From the NCBI RefSeq assembly GCF_042677945.1, contig NZ_JBHUDN010000015.1: a DNA stretch of 64,000 nucleotides. One strand, written 5' to 3'. Under the pieces are notes generated by a model that worked only from the letters and a program-made list of their open reading frames with translations, ran no database searches and had not been told where the DNA came from. Shown here piece by piece: positions 17,302 to 26,169 of the stretch. Position 1 is the first letter of the stretch. Every line of letters starts with the position of its first letter. The stretch comes from Haloplanus litoreus (GTDB lineage Archaea; Halobacteriota; Halobacteria; Halobacteriales; Haloferacaceae). The translations under genes and the position numbers were made by a program.

Positions 17302-18477
17302 ATGTCTGACGTGAAGATTTCCGGAGTAGAGACGTATTTGGTCGCGAACCCGTGGAAACCGTGGGTGTTCGTGGAAGTCGAGACGGACGCCGGGGTCACG
17401 GGTATCGCCGAGGCGACGACCCACGACAAGCCACGGACCATCGCCAAGGCCATCGAGGAGATGTCGGACTACTTCGTTGGCAAGGACCCCTTCGACACCG
17501 AGCAGATCTGGCTGGAGATGTACCGGGACGAGTGGTTCTCGAAGGGCGTCGTGAACACGACGGTCTGTTCGGCCGTCGACATCGCCTGCTGGGACATCAA
17601 GGGAAAACTCCTCGACAAGCCGGTCTACGAACTGCTCGGCGGCAACGTTCACGGCGACCGGCTTCGAGCCTACGCCAACGGGTGGTACACCGACACGGAG
17701 GGTGACCCCGAGGGCTTCGCCGAGGCGGCCGAACGGGTCGTCGACGACGGCTACGACGCGATGAAGTTCGATCCGTTCGGGACGGCGTGGCAACGTATGT
17801 CGAAGAAGGACCTCAACCACTCGGTCGACATCGTCCGCGCGGTTCGCGAGGCGGTCGGTCCGGACGTCGACCTGCTCATCGAATGTCACGGCCGCTTCAC
17901 CGCGGGGCAGGCAGTCGACATCGCGCGGAAACTCGACGAGTTCGAGCCGACGTGGTTCGAGGAGCCGTGCCCGCCGGACTCGATCAGTAGTCTCGCCGAG
18001 GTGGCCGACAAGTCCCCGATTCCGGTAGCGACCGGGGAGCGCCACATGACGAAACACGACTTCTTCGACCTCGTCACGCGAACGGACGTCGACGTCTTCC
18101 AGCCGGACCTGATGAACACCGGCGGGATCACCGACGGCAAGAAAATCGCCGGGCTGGCGGAGGCCGACCACGTCAGTATCGCCCCACACAACCCGCAAGG
18201 ACCGGTCGCAGGGGCCATCTACTCACACTTCTGTACGTCGACGCCGAACTTCATGATCCAGGAGATGTTCCAGACCTACGACGTGGACTGGGTCGACAAC
18301 CTGCTCGTGGACCCGCTCGAAGTCGAGGACGGCTACGTCCACGTGCCGGAGGGCCCGGGCTTCGGCATCGAACTCAACCACGACGTCGTCGAAGAACACG
18401 CCTACACCGAGGACAAAGTCCACACGATCAACCTCTTCGAGAAGGACTGGGAGAAGCGGGCGGTCGAGAAGCGATAG
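17302..18477 (+). CDS. Enolase-superfamily dehydratase, galactonate/gluconate-dehydratase-like
   Basis: 391 residues. The active-site layout matches the D-galactonate dehydratase-like branch: K155-F-D157 (MKFDPFG), E194-C-H196-G-R, FEEP at 219-222, TGERH at 244-248 and APHNPQGP with catalytic H296. QPDLMNTGGITDGKKIAGLAE also matches that branch. Members dehydrate aldonic acids such as gluconate or galactonate to 2-keto-3-deoxy acids, which KDG aldolase or kinase then use; both enzyme types are in this window. The first metal ligand is Glu (ECHGR) where Asp is more usual. The gene is divergent from an SDR dehydrogenase, and a related gene lies at 33589. Confidence 0.88.
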   Translation: MSDVKISGVETYLVANPWKPWVFVEVETDAGVTGIAEATTHDKPRTIAKAIEEMSDYFVGKDPFDTEQIWLEMYRDEWFSKGVVNTTVCSAVDIACWDIKGKLLDKPVYELLGGNVHGDRLRAYANGWYTDTEGDPEGFAEAAERVVDDGYDAMKFDPFGTAWQRMSKKDLNHSVDIVRAVREAVGPDVDLLIECHGRFTAGQAVDIARKLDEFEPTWFEEPCPPDSISSLAEVADKSPIPVATGERHMTKHDFFDLVTRTDVDVFQPDLMNTGGITDGKKIAGLAEADHVSIAPHNPQGPVAGAIYSHFCTSTPNFMIQEMFQTYDVDWVDNLLVDPLEVEDGYVHVPEGPGFGIELNHDVVEEHAYTEDKVHTINLFEKDWEKRAVEKR

Positions 18478-18517
18478 CCGGCCCACGCGCCGGCGCGGAT
18501 CGTCGACGCCGCGAGGG

Positions 18518-19357
18518 TTACTCCGGAACGCCGTACACGTCCCGGGACCAGTCCCGCGTGAGCGTATCGTAGACCGGCTCGTTTCGGTCGAGTTCGTCGA
18601 GACGACGGTGGTCTTCGGGCGCCAGTTCCCACCCGAAGAGGTCGATATTCTCCGCGACGTGGGTGGCCGAACTGGACTTGGGGAGGACGACGACATCCTT
18701 CTCGACGGCCCACCGGAGCACGATCTGGGCGGGCGTCTTGTCGTACTCGTCGGCGAGTTCTCGGACGGTGTCGTTACCGAGGACCGCCGTCCGCGCCAGC
18801 GGGGCGGCGGCCTCCACGGCGACGCCCTCGGAGTGACAGTACTCGACGAGGTCGGTGCGCTGGAACTGGGGGTTGAACTCGATTTGGTTGACGGCGATGG
18901 GCACGTCGCTGATGTGCAGGGCGTTACTGAGCTGGTAGCCGTCGAAATTCGACACGCCGACGTTTCGAATCTTTCCTCGGTCGTAGAGCGTCTCCATCGC
19001 GTCCAGCGTCTCACGCAGTGAGATGGCGGGGTTCGGCCAGTGAATCAGATACAGGTCGAGATAGTCCGTCCCGAGTCGGTCGAGGGAACGCTCGCAGGCC
19101 CGAACGACGCTCCCGTAGTTCAGGTTCTTGGGAAGGACCTTCGAGGTGAGAAACAGGTCGTCGCGGTCGTAGTCGGTCAACGCGTCGCCGATAGCCCCCT
19201 CGTTGTGGTAGCCCTCGGCCGTGTCGACGTGGGCGTAATCGCCGTCGAGGGCGATGCGCACGGAGTCGCGGACGGTGTCGTCGTCGAGGTCCCAAGTCCC
19301 GAGACCGACGGTCGGCAGTTCGTCTCCACTCGGCAGCGTCACGGTTGGCACGGACAT
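18518..19357 (-). CDS. Aldo/keto reductase
   Basis: 279 residues, a normal single-domain AKR barrel. The catalytic tetrad is complete: D45 and Y50 (DTAEGYHNE), K73 (TSKVLPK) and H106 (LIHWPNP). VSNFDGYQLSNAL and VNQIEFNPQFQR are the usual AKR segments, and KSSSATHVAENI near the C-terminus is the NADP-binding loop. It reduces aldehydes or ketones with NADPH in the cytosol, or runs in reverse as a sugar dehydrogenase. It converges with the dehydratase gene at 17302-18477 and may act on the same sugar. The TATA-like GAATTATTGCC lies about 27 bases upstream. Confidence 0.92.
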   Translation of the reverse strand: MSVPTVTLPSGDELPTVGLGTWDLDDDTVRDSVRIALDGDYAHVDTAEGYHNEGAIGDALTDYDRDDLFLTSKVLPKNLNYGSVVRACERSLDRLGTDYLDLYLIHWPNPAISLRETLDAMETLYDRGKIRNVGVSNFDGYQLSNALHISDVPIAVNQIEFNPQFQRTDLVEYCHSEGVAVEAAAPLARTAVLGNDTVRELADEYDKTPAQIVLRWAVEKDVVVLPKSSSATHVAENIDLFGWELAPEDHRRLDELDRNEPVYDTLTRDWSRDVYGVPE

Positions 19358-19457
19358 TCGTCCGAACCCTCACGTTCGGAGGCAATAATTCACGGGGGCG
19401 CCGTCGAGCTATCGCCGCCCGAACGGGGACCGGGTGCCGCGACGCGCCGGCGGCCCG

Positions 19458-20357
19458 TTATCGATCCGGTGCGAGGTGACCCAACGAGTCCATGGTGTCG
19501 CGGAGCGACGCGCGTTCCGCCTCGGAGAACCCCTGAACCGGTGGTCGTGGCACGCCGAGGTCCCGGCCGGCCAGCCGAGCGGCCTCCTTGAACCCGGCGG
19601 GGAACGTCCCGCCCATGAGCGCGTTCGCGAGCGGCGTGACCTCCTCGACCTGCACCGAGCGGGCCCGGTCGAGTTCGCCGTCCCGGTAGGCGTCGTACAC
19701 CGCGAGGAGGGGGTCCGGCGCGACGTTCGCCGTCCCGGTGACGCCCCCGTCCGCTCCCAGGACGAGGCTGGGCAGGAGCAAGGAGCCGAGCCCCTGGAGG
19801 TAGGCGAAGTCGTCCGGGGTGTTCGCCACGACCCGGGATCCCCAGGTGAGGTCACCGCTACTGTCTTTCAGGCCGACCACGGTGTCGACGTCCGTGGCTA
19901 GTTCGCTGACGGTGTCGACGTCGAGCGTCTGCCCCGTCATGGAGGGGAGGTGATAGAGGAGGATCGGCAGGTCGGTCGCGTCCGCGATGCGAGTGTAGTG
20001 GTCGTACAGGCCGGCCTGATCCGTTTCGAGGAAGTACGGCGTGATGGCGATGAGAACGTCGGCGCCGGCGGCGTCCGCTCGCTTCGTCCGTTCGACGGCC
20101 TCGAGCGTGCCGCTGGCGCCGACGCCGGCGTAGACCGGGACTTCACCGGCCGCCTGCTCGACGACGAGAGTCGTCACCCGCTCGAGTTCGTCGGTGTTCA
20201 GATTCGACAGTTCGCCGATGGAGGCGCCGGGAAAGAGACCGTGAACGCCCGCGTCAATCAGAAAGTCGACGTGGTCGCGGAGTCGCTGTTCGGCGATACT
20301 GCCGTCCTCGTCGAACGGGGTCAGGAGTGGGGGTACAATCCCTCGTACGTCCGTCAT
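19458..20357 (-). CDS. DapA/N-acetylneuraminate lyase-family aldolase, probably 2-keto-3-deoxy-sugar-acid aldolase
   Basis: 299 residues, the standard DHDPS-family barrel. Schiff-base Lys is K164 (VGLKDSSGD) and the catalytic Tyr is Y135 (LLYHLPSMTG). Active-site substrate loop FPGASIGELSNL sits where GTTGE is usual in DHDPS; the variant argues against lysine synthesis. Reversible cleavage of a 2-keto-3-deoxy acid into pyruvate and an aldehyde fits the dehydratase-like genes around it. A TATA-like CCTTTATTG lies about 30 bases upstream of the ATG. KDG, KDGal or a 2-keto-3-deoxy-pentonate are all possible substrates. Confidence 0.85.
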   Translation of the reverse strand: MTDVRGIVPPLLTPFDEDGSIAEQRLRDHVDFLIDAGVHGLFPGASIGELSNLNTDELERVTTLVVEQAAGEVPVYAGVGASGTLEAVERTKRADAAGADVLIAITPYFLETDQAGLYDHYTRIADATDLPILLYHLPSMTGQTLDVDTVSELATDVDTVVGLKDSSGDLTWGSRVVANTPDDFAYLQGLGSLLLPSLVLGADGGVTGTANVAPDPLLAVYDAYRDGELDRARSVQVEEVTPLANALMGGTFPAGFKEAARLAGRDLGVPRPPVQGFSEAERASLRDTMDSLGHLAPDR

Positions 20358-20418
20358 AAGGTTCGCCTATCCCGACCCGGGCGCCGACAATAAAGGTTGT
20401 CCTGGCGGCGCGGCGGAC

Positions 20419-21660
20419 TCACCACTGCTGCAAGGCGTGCGAGCCGTGTTGCCACGACAGGACGCCGAAGAACGTCACCGCGGCGGCCAGCGCGGCGAGT
20501 CCGCCGGCGAAGAACACCCACTCGATCCCGAATCGGCCCATCACCCACCCACCGGCCAGCGGCGCGAGCACGCTTCCGGGCTTCCACACCAGCGACCGGA
20601 CACCGAAACTGCTGGTGATGCCTTCGTCCTTTCCCTCGTCCGCGAACAGCGCCATACTGGCGGGTTCACGGAACGCGTCCGCCACCCCCAGGAGCCCGTT
20701 CAAGAGGACGACCACGAGCACGGCGCCCGTGATCTCGCCCGCGATCGGGAGCGAGAGACCGACCAGCCCGTCGAGTGCGGGTGCGAACGGGACCGCGAGT
20801 GCGACCAGACCGTAGGCCCCACCCCCGACGAAGACGAAGAAGGCGCGACCCCGACGGTCCGAGAATCGCCCGGCAATCGGCTGGCACAGCATGTTGGTGA
20901 ACTTCTCGACGGCCAGTACGGCGCCGACGACGACCGTGCCGTACGCGAGGCCACCCTGTGCGGCCGAGACGCCGACGAAGATCGGCACCCACTTGCGGAC
21001 GAGGGAGACGGCCACGGCGTACTGGGCACGAAAGCTGGTGAGCGTCAGGATGCGACGGTTCACTGCGAGGTCGGTGAACGCGAACGTCGTGATCCGTGTC
21101 TGGTCGTCGTCGACGAACAGGTAGACGCCGAGCGCCGCGAGCGACAACAGCACGGTCAAGAGTCCGAACACGACGGAGAAGCCGGTGAGCGCGTAGAGAA
21201 TACCCGCTCCGAGCGTGCCAGCGATGCCAGCAGCCATCCGGAAGGCGTTGTACTTCCCGATGTAGTTGGCTCGGCGGTCCGCCGGCGCCAGATCCCCGAC
21301 GAGTGCGAGGCTCAAGAGACCGGTCCCGGTGAGGCCGAGACCCTGGAGTACCCGTGCGGTCAGGAATCCGTCGACGGTCGTCACCCCGGCGAAGGTGAGG
21401 TAGGCGAGGACGCTGACTCCCAGTGCGGTGACGAGGAGGGCTCGTTTGCTGTACCGGTCGCCGGCCCATCCCAGCGGCACGATACCGACCGTGCGTGCGA
21501 GTTCCAGTGCCGCGATGAAGACGCCGATGGTCACTCCGGTCGCTCCGAGCGCGGAAATGTAGTCCGGAAGGAGCGTCAGCACGGTCATGAAACCGAAGCT
21601 GGCGGCGAATCGGGTCAGATAGAGCGAGGAGAACTGCAACTCGTCGTGGGCGAGGTTCAT
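20419..21660 (-). CDS. Major facilitator superfamily transporter
   Basis: 413 residues and about 12 membrane spans. The loop 2-3 signature reads GWAGDRYSKRALL, matching G-x3-D-R/K-x-G-R/K-R/K, and a second copy PIAGRFSDRRGRAFF lies in the middle, as expected from the internal duplication. It follows the aldolase gene on the same strand after about 60 bases and may export or import an intermediate or substrate of the sugar-acid pathway. No substrate can be assigned. Confidence 0.9.
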   Translation of the reverse strand: MNLAHDELQFSSLYLTRFAASFGFMTVLTLLPDYISALGATGVTIGVFIAALELARTVGIVPLGWAGDRYSKRALLVTALGVSVLAYLTFAGVTTVDGFLTARVLQGLGLTGTGLLSLALVGDLAPADRRANYIGKYNAFRMAAGIAGTLGAGILYALTGFSVVFGLLTVLLSLAALGVYLFVDDDQTRITTFAFTDLAVNRRILTLTSFRAQYAVAVSLVRKWVPIFVGVSAAQGGLAYGTVVVGAVLAVEKFTNMLCQPIAGRFSDRRGRAFFVFVGGGAYGLVALAVPFAPALDGLVGLSLPIAGEITGAVLVVVLLNGLLGVADAFREPASMALFADEGKDEGITSSFGVRSLVWKPGSVLAPLAGGWVMGRFGIEWVFFAGGLAALAAAVTFFGVLSWQHGSHALQQW

Positions 21661-21784
21661 ATTGACTGGACCTCGTGACGGCTGTACAAAACGCGTACCG
21701 GAACCGGAACACCGGCCGGTACCGTCCCACCGCCGGACTCGGCCACGAAACGGGCGGTGTTCGGATACGGACCAAGGGTGAGGC

Positions 21785-22440
21785 GGTGCGTTTTTTGAGT
21801 GTCTCTGCCCGATAGCCTCAACGGTCGTATCGACCGGGTCGAGTGAGGAGTTGTGGAACGAGAGAAAACACCACGGCTGTTGATGGAGCTCAGTATTCGG
21901 TGCTATCTTGTCGGACTGTCACTTTCGAATACTGTCTCTACTCTTGGGAGATTCGGTGTTGAACGGGCACACTCCACCGTCCACGACGGGGTGCAGAGGG
22001 CCGAGTGACAGCCCGAAGCCGGTCGAAGCCCGACTCACGTTGCGGTCGATGAACCCGTGATCCGACTCAACGACGAGCGATGTTGGCTGTACGCCGCGGT
22101 CGATCCAGAGACGAACGAACTACCTCACACAACGCTTGAGCCGACGAGAAAAACGGTATCACATACTCGTTCTTCCACGAAGGCGCGAGAAACACGACGT
22201 TGATCACGCCGTGTTTCTCGTCGATGGCACAACACCGCTGAACGACGCGAGCCGTCGTCACAGTCTCGATTTCAGATACGAACGCCACGGAAATCGGAAC
22301 AGCGTCGAACGTGTCTATCGTGAGGGAAAACACAGAACCACCAGTTTCTCGAATTGTTTTAGTAACGCCGAAGTAGAAACTGTAAACGAGTGGCTTCGAT
22401 CGTTCGCCGTCGCAGGGAATCAACTAATCTGAACAGCACC
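21785..22440 (+). mobile_element. Decayed IS6-family insertion sequence
   Basis: The right end ATCTGAACAGCACC (22427-22440) closely matches the end of the element at the window edge (GGTAGTGTTCAGAT when inverted, 12 of 14 identical). The left end GGTGCG at 21785 matches only weakly, so that boundary is uncertain. The transposase inside is broken. No convincing target-site duplication is visible. Confidence 0.65.
21853..22432 (+). pseudogene. IS6-family transposase remnant (stop codon and frameshift)
   Basis: Reading from GTG at 21853 gives VEREKTPRL, then LVGLSLSNTVSTLGRFGVER, an in-frame TGA near 22005, then HVAVDEPVIRLNDERCWLYA and AVDPETNE in the same frame. After about 22140 the match moves to another frame, starting REKHDVDHAVFLVDG, then FRYERHGNRNSVERVYRE and ending NEWLRSFAVAGNQLI. 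This is the order of a haloarchaeal IS6-type DDE transposase. The catalytic Asp residues (VAVDE, FLVDG) and Glu (VERVYRE) are still visible. Upstream, DRVE-stop-GVVERE suggests decay of the N-terminus too. The gene cannot make a working protein. It separates the sugar-acid region from the next cluster. Confidence 0.85.
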
Positions 22441-22488
22441 CCGCGAGCCGTGCCAGGGTATTTTGTGATCGGCGGTGCTTGACCGAAT

Positions 22489-23598
22489 ATGGGCGATCCG
22501 ACCGTCGGGGACATCCTGAACCGAATTCGGCAACACGATTTTCATCCGGTCGACGAGCGGAATTTCACGGTCGACCGAGAACTTGCGAAGGACGGTATCG
22601 CCGATCTGTCCGATCCCGACTGGCGGATTCGTCTCCTCGCGGTTCGGGACCTCGTTCGGCGTTGTAGCGGCGGCGGGAAGCCTGATGAGTCACGCACCGA
22701 GGTCCGTCAAGCGCTGCGTGATAACGACCCACAGATCCGCTACGTCTGTGCGAAGGTCTGCGGCATCGTCGGTGACGAGGGAGCCATCAGGGATCTCGAA
22801 CGCGTCGTTCGAACGGATCCGAACGGGCCGGTCCGGGCCCAGGCAGTGCTGTCGCTCGGACAGCTGGAAGCGAGCGAGTCGCTCGGACTGCTCGAGGATA
22901 TCGTCGACGACGACGACCGGGACGTCGGCCGCCGAGCCCGGATTGCTATCGATCGGATAGAGAAGGGGAAAGGCACGACCGACGCGCTACTGACGGCGTA
23001 TCAGCGGCTCGACCCGGAGACGTTCGACCGGGTATCCGCGGGTGACACCGCCCCCGAGTTCCGACTGACCGACACGGAGGGAACCGAGTGGGAACGATCC
23101 GCTCTCGCGGCGGAAGGCGAGTGGCTCGTTCTCGTCTGGGTGTTCGCGGACTGGTGTCCGGTGTGTCACCGCGAGTTCGACGAACTGCTCGAACTACGCA
23201 CGGAGTTCGACGATGCCGGCGTCTCGATCGTGACTGTCGAGTGTCACGACCGCTACCGCGGACGGGTGATGGCCGGAATGGAACTCGAACCGGACTACTG
23301 GTCCTCGGAGGACTCCTTCCGAGACACGTATGAGAGGGATCTCTGGTGGCCCCACTTACTCGATCACGCGGGTGCCGTCGGCGCGACGTTCGGCGTCGAC
23401 CCACTGGCGTTCGCGGTCCACGCGGAGTACATCAACCGACCCGCAACAATCGTCGTCGATCCGAGCGGGACGGTTCGGTTCGCCTATTTCGGGACGTTCT
23501 GGGGGGATCGACCCTCGATCGAGAAAACCCTCGGGATGATTCGTACGAAGGAGTTCGACTTCGAACATCCCGAGCGTCGAAGGGCCGCCGACCGATGA
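22489..23598 (+). CDS. HEAT-repeat protein fused to a thioredoxin-like redoxin domain
   Basis: 369 residues. Residues about 35-165 contain HEAT-like helical repeats (DPDWRIRLLAVRDLVRR, DNDPQIRYVCAKVCGIVGD, DPNGPVRAQAVLSLGQLE). Residues about 184-350 form an AhpC/TSA/redoxin domain that begins with AGDTAPEFRLTDTEG and has a resolving dithiol C223-P-V-C226 (DWCPVCHREF). The last strand NRPATIVVDPSGTVRFAYFG is typical of that fold. The CPVC site suggests a thiol oxidoreductase rather than a classical peroxiredoxin. HEAT repeats usually bind proteins, so the fusion may direct redox chemistry to a partner. The gene lies immediately after the dead IS6 element and has no obvious operon partner. Confidence 0.85.
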   Translation: MGDPTVGDILNRIRQHDFHPVDERNFTVDRELAKDGIADLSDPDWRIRLLAVRDLVRRCSGGGKPDESRTEVRQALRDNDPQIRYVCAKVCGIVGDEGAIRDLERVVRTDPNGPVRAQAVLSLGQLEASESLGLLEDIVDDDDRDVGRRARIAIDRIEKGKGTTDALLTAYQRLDPETFDRVSAGDTAPEFRLTDTEGTEWERSALAAEGEWLVLVWVFADWCPVCHREFDELLELRTEFDDAGVSIVTVECHDRYRGRVMAGMELEPDYWSSEDSFRDTYERDLWWPHLLDHAGAVGATFGVDPLAFAVHAEYINRPATIVVDPSGTVRFAYFGTFWGDRPSIEKTLGMIRTKEFDFEHPERRRAADR

Positions 23599-23746
23599 CG
23601 GATCGACTGCAAGCCGAGTTATCGCCCAGAGGAGTACTGTGCCGAACTACGTCACCGTCGCCGAAGGCCGGTTACAGATGCTTGCCGTCGATCAGCCGTC
23701 GGGTGACGTGCTCCCGTCTCGGCGCGGGGAGAACACGCGAAGGATC

Positions 23747-24934
23747 CTAGTCGTCGGACGTCGAGAGGATTTCGCGGGACGCACGCTGCAGGATGTCCAG
23801 ACCCGTTTCGGCCTCGTCGATATCGAAGTGCTCGTCGTAACGTCCGCATAGGGCGCTGTCTCCGGGTCCCCACGTGATCGCCGGCACGTCAGTGTGATTG
23901 ATGAACCACCGCGTGTCGGCGGCCCACGGACGGCCAGCGGGTTCCGTCGAGACGCCAGCAACGTCGCTGGAGTGTTTTCGGAATACCTCCGCGGGGTAGG
24001 AATTGGTCGGAGCGTCCGTCGATTCGTACGAACTCACGCGCTCCCATTCGATGTCGAGGTCGTACTCCGAGGCGACGTCCTCGAGGAGAGCACCGACCTC
24101 CTCGTCCATCTCGTCGACCGTTTCGTTGGGGAAGAAGCGTCGCTCGAGACGGAGCGTCATCTTCTCCGGAATCATATTGCCCGTCAGCCCCCCCTCGATC
24201 TGTGTGAGGTTCGCATAGGCCGGCCCGACCAGTTCGTGCTCACGCTGTCGCAGTTCGTCGTCGTACTCCAGCAAGCGGCCGACGAGTGCGTGTGCCTCCT
24301 CGATGGCGTTGACACCGGAATCGGGGCGTGCGGAGTGTCCCGGCTCCCCGTTGACCGTGATGTCGTACCACGCGAGCCCTTTGTTCGAGGTAACCGTCTC
24401 CATTCGAGTCGGTTCCAGCACCACGGCGTAATCGCCTCCGTACCCTTCCTCGATGAGTGCAAGCGTCCCCGGGTCCCCCGTTTCCTGTCCAATCGGTGCG
24501 TGGACGATGATCGATCCGTCGAGACCACCCGACTCGATCTCCGGTTTCAGGTTCTTCGCGGTGAGCATCGCGAGGGACAGGCCGAGTTTCATGTCGACGC
24601 TCCCGCGACCGTAGAGTTTCCCGTCCGCTATCTCCGCTCCGTACGGATCGTGTTCCCATCTGGAGCGGTCGCCTGCCGGGTAGACGTCGGTATGTCCGTT
24701 CAGGACGAGGGTGGGGTCACCCGAGCCGACCTGTGCGACGACCTGTGGGCGGTCCTCGAACGGCTTTTCGATGACCTCCGCATCGATGCCTTCCCCGTCG
24801 AACCAGTTCGCGACGAACTCGGCGACCGGTTTCTCGTTTCCTGGAGGGTTTTCGGATTCTATTTTGACCAGCTCGGAAACCAGTTCGATCAACTCGCTGT
24901 CCGTACCACTAGCTCGCTCTCTGGGCATGCACAC
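23747..24934 (-). CDS. M20-family metallopeptidase/amidohydrolase (ArgE/DapE/ACY1 type)
   Basis: 395 residues. Metal ligands are seen in NGHTDVYPAGD (H81, D83) and GRGSVDMKLGL (Asp), followed by the catalytic Glu in IGQETGDPGT. The dimerisation domain starts near ITVNGEPGHSARPDSGVNA. Family members hydrolyse N-acyl, N-carbamoyl or peptide bonds using two zinc ions. GQET in place of the usual DEE motif is a mild departure. It lies at the left end of the cluster with IclR, ureohydrolase, DUF1989 and M24 genes, so an N-carbamoyl or N-acyl amino-acid intermediate is an attractive substrate. ATG at 24928 is an alternative start two codons later. Confidence 0.88.
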   Translation of the reverse strand: MCMPRERASGTDSELIELVSELVKIESENPPGNEKPVAEFVANWFDGEGIDAEVIEKPFEDRPQVVAQVGSGDPTLVLNGHTDVYPAGDRSRWEHDPYGAEIADGKLYGRGSVDMKLGLSLAMLTAKNLKPEIESGGLDGSIIVHAPIGQETGDPGTLALIEEGYGGDYAVVLEPTRMETVTSNKGLAWYDITVNGEPGHSARPDSGVNAIEEAHALVGRLLEYDDELRQREHELVGPAYANLTQIEGGLTGNMIPEKMTLRLERRFFPNETVDEMDEEVGALLEDVASEYDLDIEWERVSSYESTDAPTNSYPAEVFRKHSSDVAGVSTEPAGRPWAADTRWFINHTDVPAITWGPGDSALCGRYDEHFDIDEAETGLDILQRASREILSTSDD

Positions 24935-25281
24935 TGGCGGACACCGCGAAGCGGATTAAACCTTTCTCCGAGAGCAGTTGCGTAGCCGTACGACGAAGAC
25001 GGGACGCGAATCGGCCGACTCGGAACGCCGATATCGGCGGGGATTACTTCGTCATGACCGAAGGTCGTTTGTGATTGGTACGCAAACCCACGAATCGGCC
25101 CAGTCAGTTCCAAACGCCCGATATGTGAACAGTTCTCGCACGCCGTCGGTCCGATAACTAATCACACTCCTAGTTTTGTTATTCTAGGTCCGTTTCGGGA
25201 GGCCCAGTACTGAAGACGTGCAGTGGAGCGAGGACACCAAAGCACGGTATCAGCTCTATCAGACGTTCTTAGCTGTCGTCT
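24935..25281. other. Intergenic region without a recognisable gene
   Basis: No coding stretch with haloarchaeal composition was found. A short inverted repeat CCTAG-N10-CTAGG lies around 25174-25193, downstream of the IclR gene (minus strand, ending at 25282). The upstream sequence of the M20 gene has no strong TATA box. Confidence 0.6.
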
Positions 25282-26073
25282 CTACGTCTCGTAGGAATCC
25301 TCGGCCTGCAGTTCGACCTCGATTATGTTAGCTTTGTTTATAACGTAGTTTGGAAGTTTGTTGTAGAAATAATCATCAGTCATCTGTGACTTCGGAGCCG
25401 AGAGGCTCACCGACCCGAGTAACTGTCCCTCGTCCCCGTGAATCGGTGCCGCAACTGCTCTGAGCCCCAACAGCTCCTCTTCGTCGTTCAGCGCGTATCC
25501 CCGCTCTCGGATGCGCTCGAGTTCCTCGAAGAGCGCCTCGTCGTCGGTAATCGTATGTGGCGTTCGTCGCTTCAGCGCGTTGTTTCGGACGATATCCCGC
25601 GCTTGCTCTGGTGGAAGGTTGGCGAGGATCGCCTTTCCCGATGCGGACCAGTGGAGCTGCCAGTCCAGTTTGGCCTGATGCCAGATGTACAGGTCCGAGC
25701 CGACGGAGTTCTCACCAAACGCCTGATACAGGGTCACCTCTCGTCCGCCGTGGTTCGTGATGAGGTGAGCGTTGTTCCCCGTCTCGTGGGCCATGGTATC
25801 GACCACCTCCCGGCCGACGCGATAGAGCGGAAGGTTGTTTCGAACGTGTTCGCCGTAGGTGAGAAATTGGGGCGCGAGCGTGTACTCCCGGTTCTCCTTC
25901 ACGACGAATCCGTTCTGACAGAGCGAGTTCATGTATGCCTGGAGCGAACCCAACGAGAGGTCCATCTTCTCGGCCAGTTCGGTCAGTGTTACGTTCCCCG
26001 CCTGGCGGATGTGCTCCAAAATCGTACAGGCCCGATCCACCGATTGGACGGTTCGAGGAGAATCGGTATCCAT
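25282..26073 (-). CDS. IclR-family transcriptional regulator
   Basis: 263 residues from the ATG at 26073. The N-terminal winged helix-turn-helix covers about residues 5-65 (RTVQSVDRACTILEHI, then TELAEKMDLSLGSLQAYMNS). The C-terminal effector domain carries LHWSASGKAILANL and LGLRAVAAPIHGDEGQLLG, the IclR signature pattern. Upstream in-frame ATGs at 26100 and 26199 overlap or precede the TATA box at 26099-26106, so 26073 with a leaderless transcript is chosen. It is divergent from the ureohydrolase gene, and a 7-base inverted repeat lies in the shared region. It most likely controls the surrounding catabolic genes in response to a small-molecule inducer. Confidence 0.92.
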   Translation of the reverse strand: MDTDSPRTVQSVDRACTILEHIRQAGNVTLTELAEKMDLSLGSLQAYMNSLCQNGFVVKENREYTLAPQFLTYGEHVRNNLPLYRVGREVVDTMAHETGNNAHLITNHGGREVTLYQAFGENSVGSDLYIWHQAKLDWQLHWSASGKAILANLPPEQARDIVRNNALKRRTPHTITDDEALFEELERIRERGYALNDEEELLGLRAVAAPIHGDEGQLLGSVSLSAPKSQMTDDYFYNKLPNYVINKANIIEVELQAEDSYET

Positions 26074-26098
26074 TACCACGATATCGACGTCGACACCC

Positions 26099-26106
26099 AT
26101 ATATTT
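26099..26106 (-). promoter_or_regulatory. TATA box of the IclR gene
   Basis: The minus strand reads CCAAAATATATGGG. It is centred about 29 bases upstream of the ATG at 26073 and contains the rejected ATG at 26100. Confidence 0.6.
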
Positions 26107-26147
26107 TGGTATTATCGAAGTTACGTGTCGGGGGATTCGGACGGTTC

Positions 26148-26169
26148 CCGGACGTATCACCCCGTCCGG
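26148..26169. promoter_or_regulatory. Perfect inverted repeat in the divergent IclR/ureohydrolase promoter region
   Basis: Arms CCGGACG (26148-26154) and CGTCCGG (26163-26169) are separated by eight bases. The site lies about 45 bases upstream of the IclR TATA box and about 140 bases upstream of the ureohydrolase start. This is a plausible position for an IclR-type dimer to bind, but the function is inferred. Confidence 0.45.

Noticed and set aside
20437..21678. 413-codon frame antisense to the MFS transporter
   Set aside because: Exact antisense shadow with highly charged, low-hydrophobic sequence; the sense frame has 12 membrane spans.
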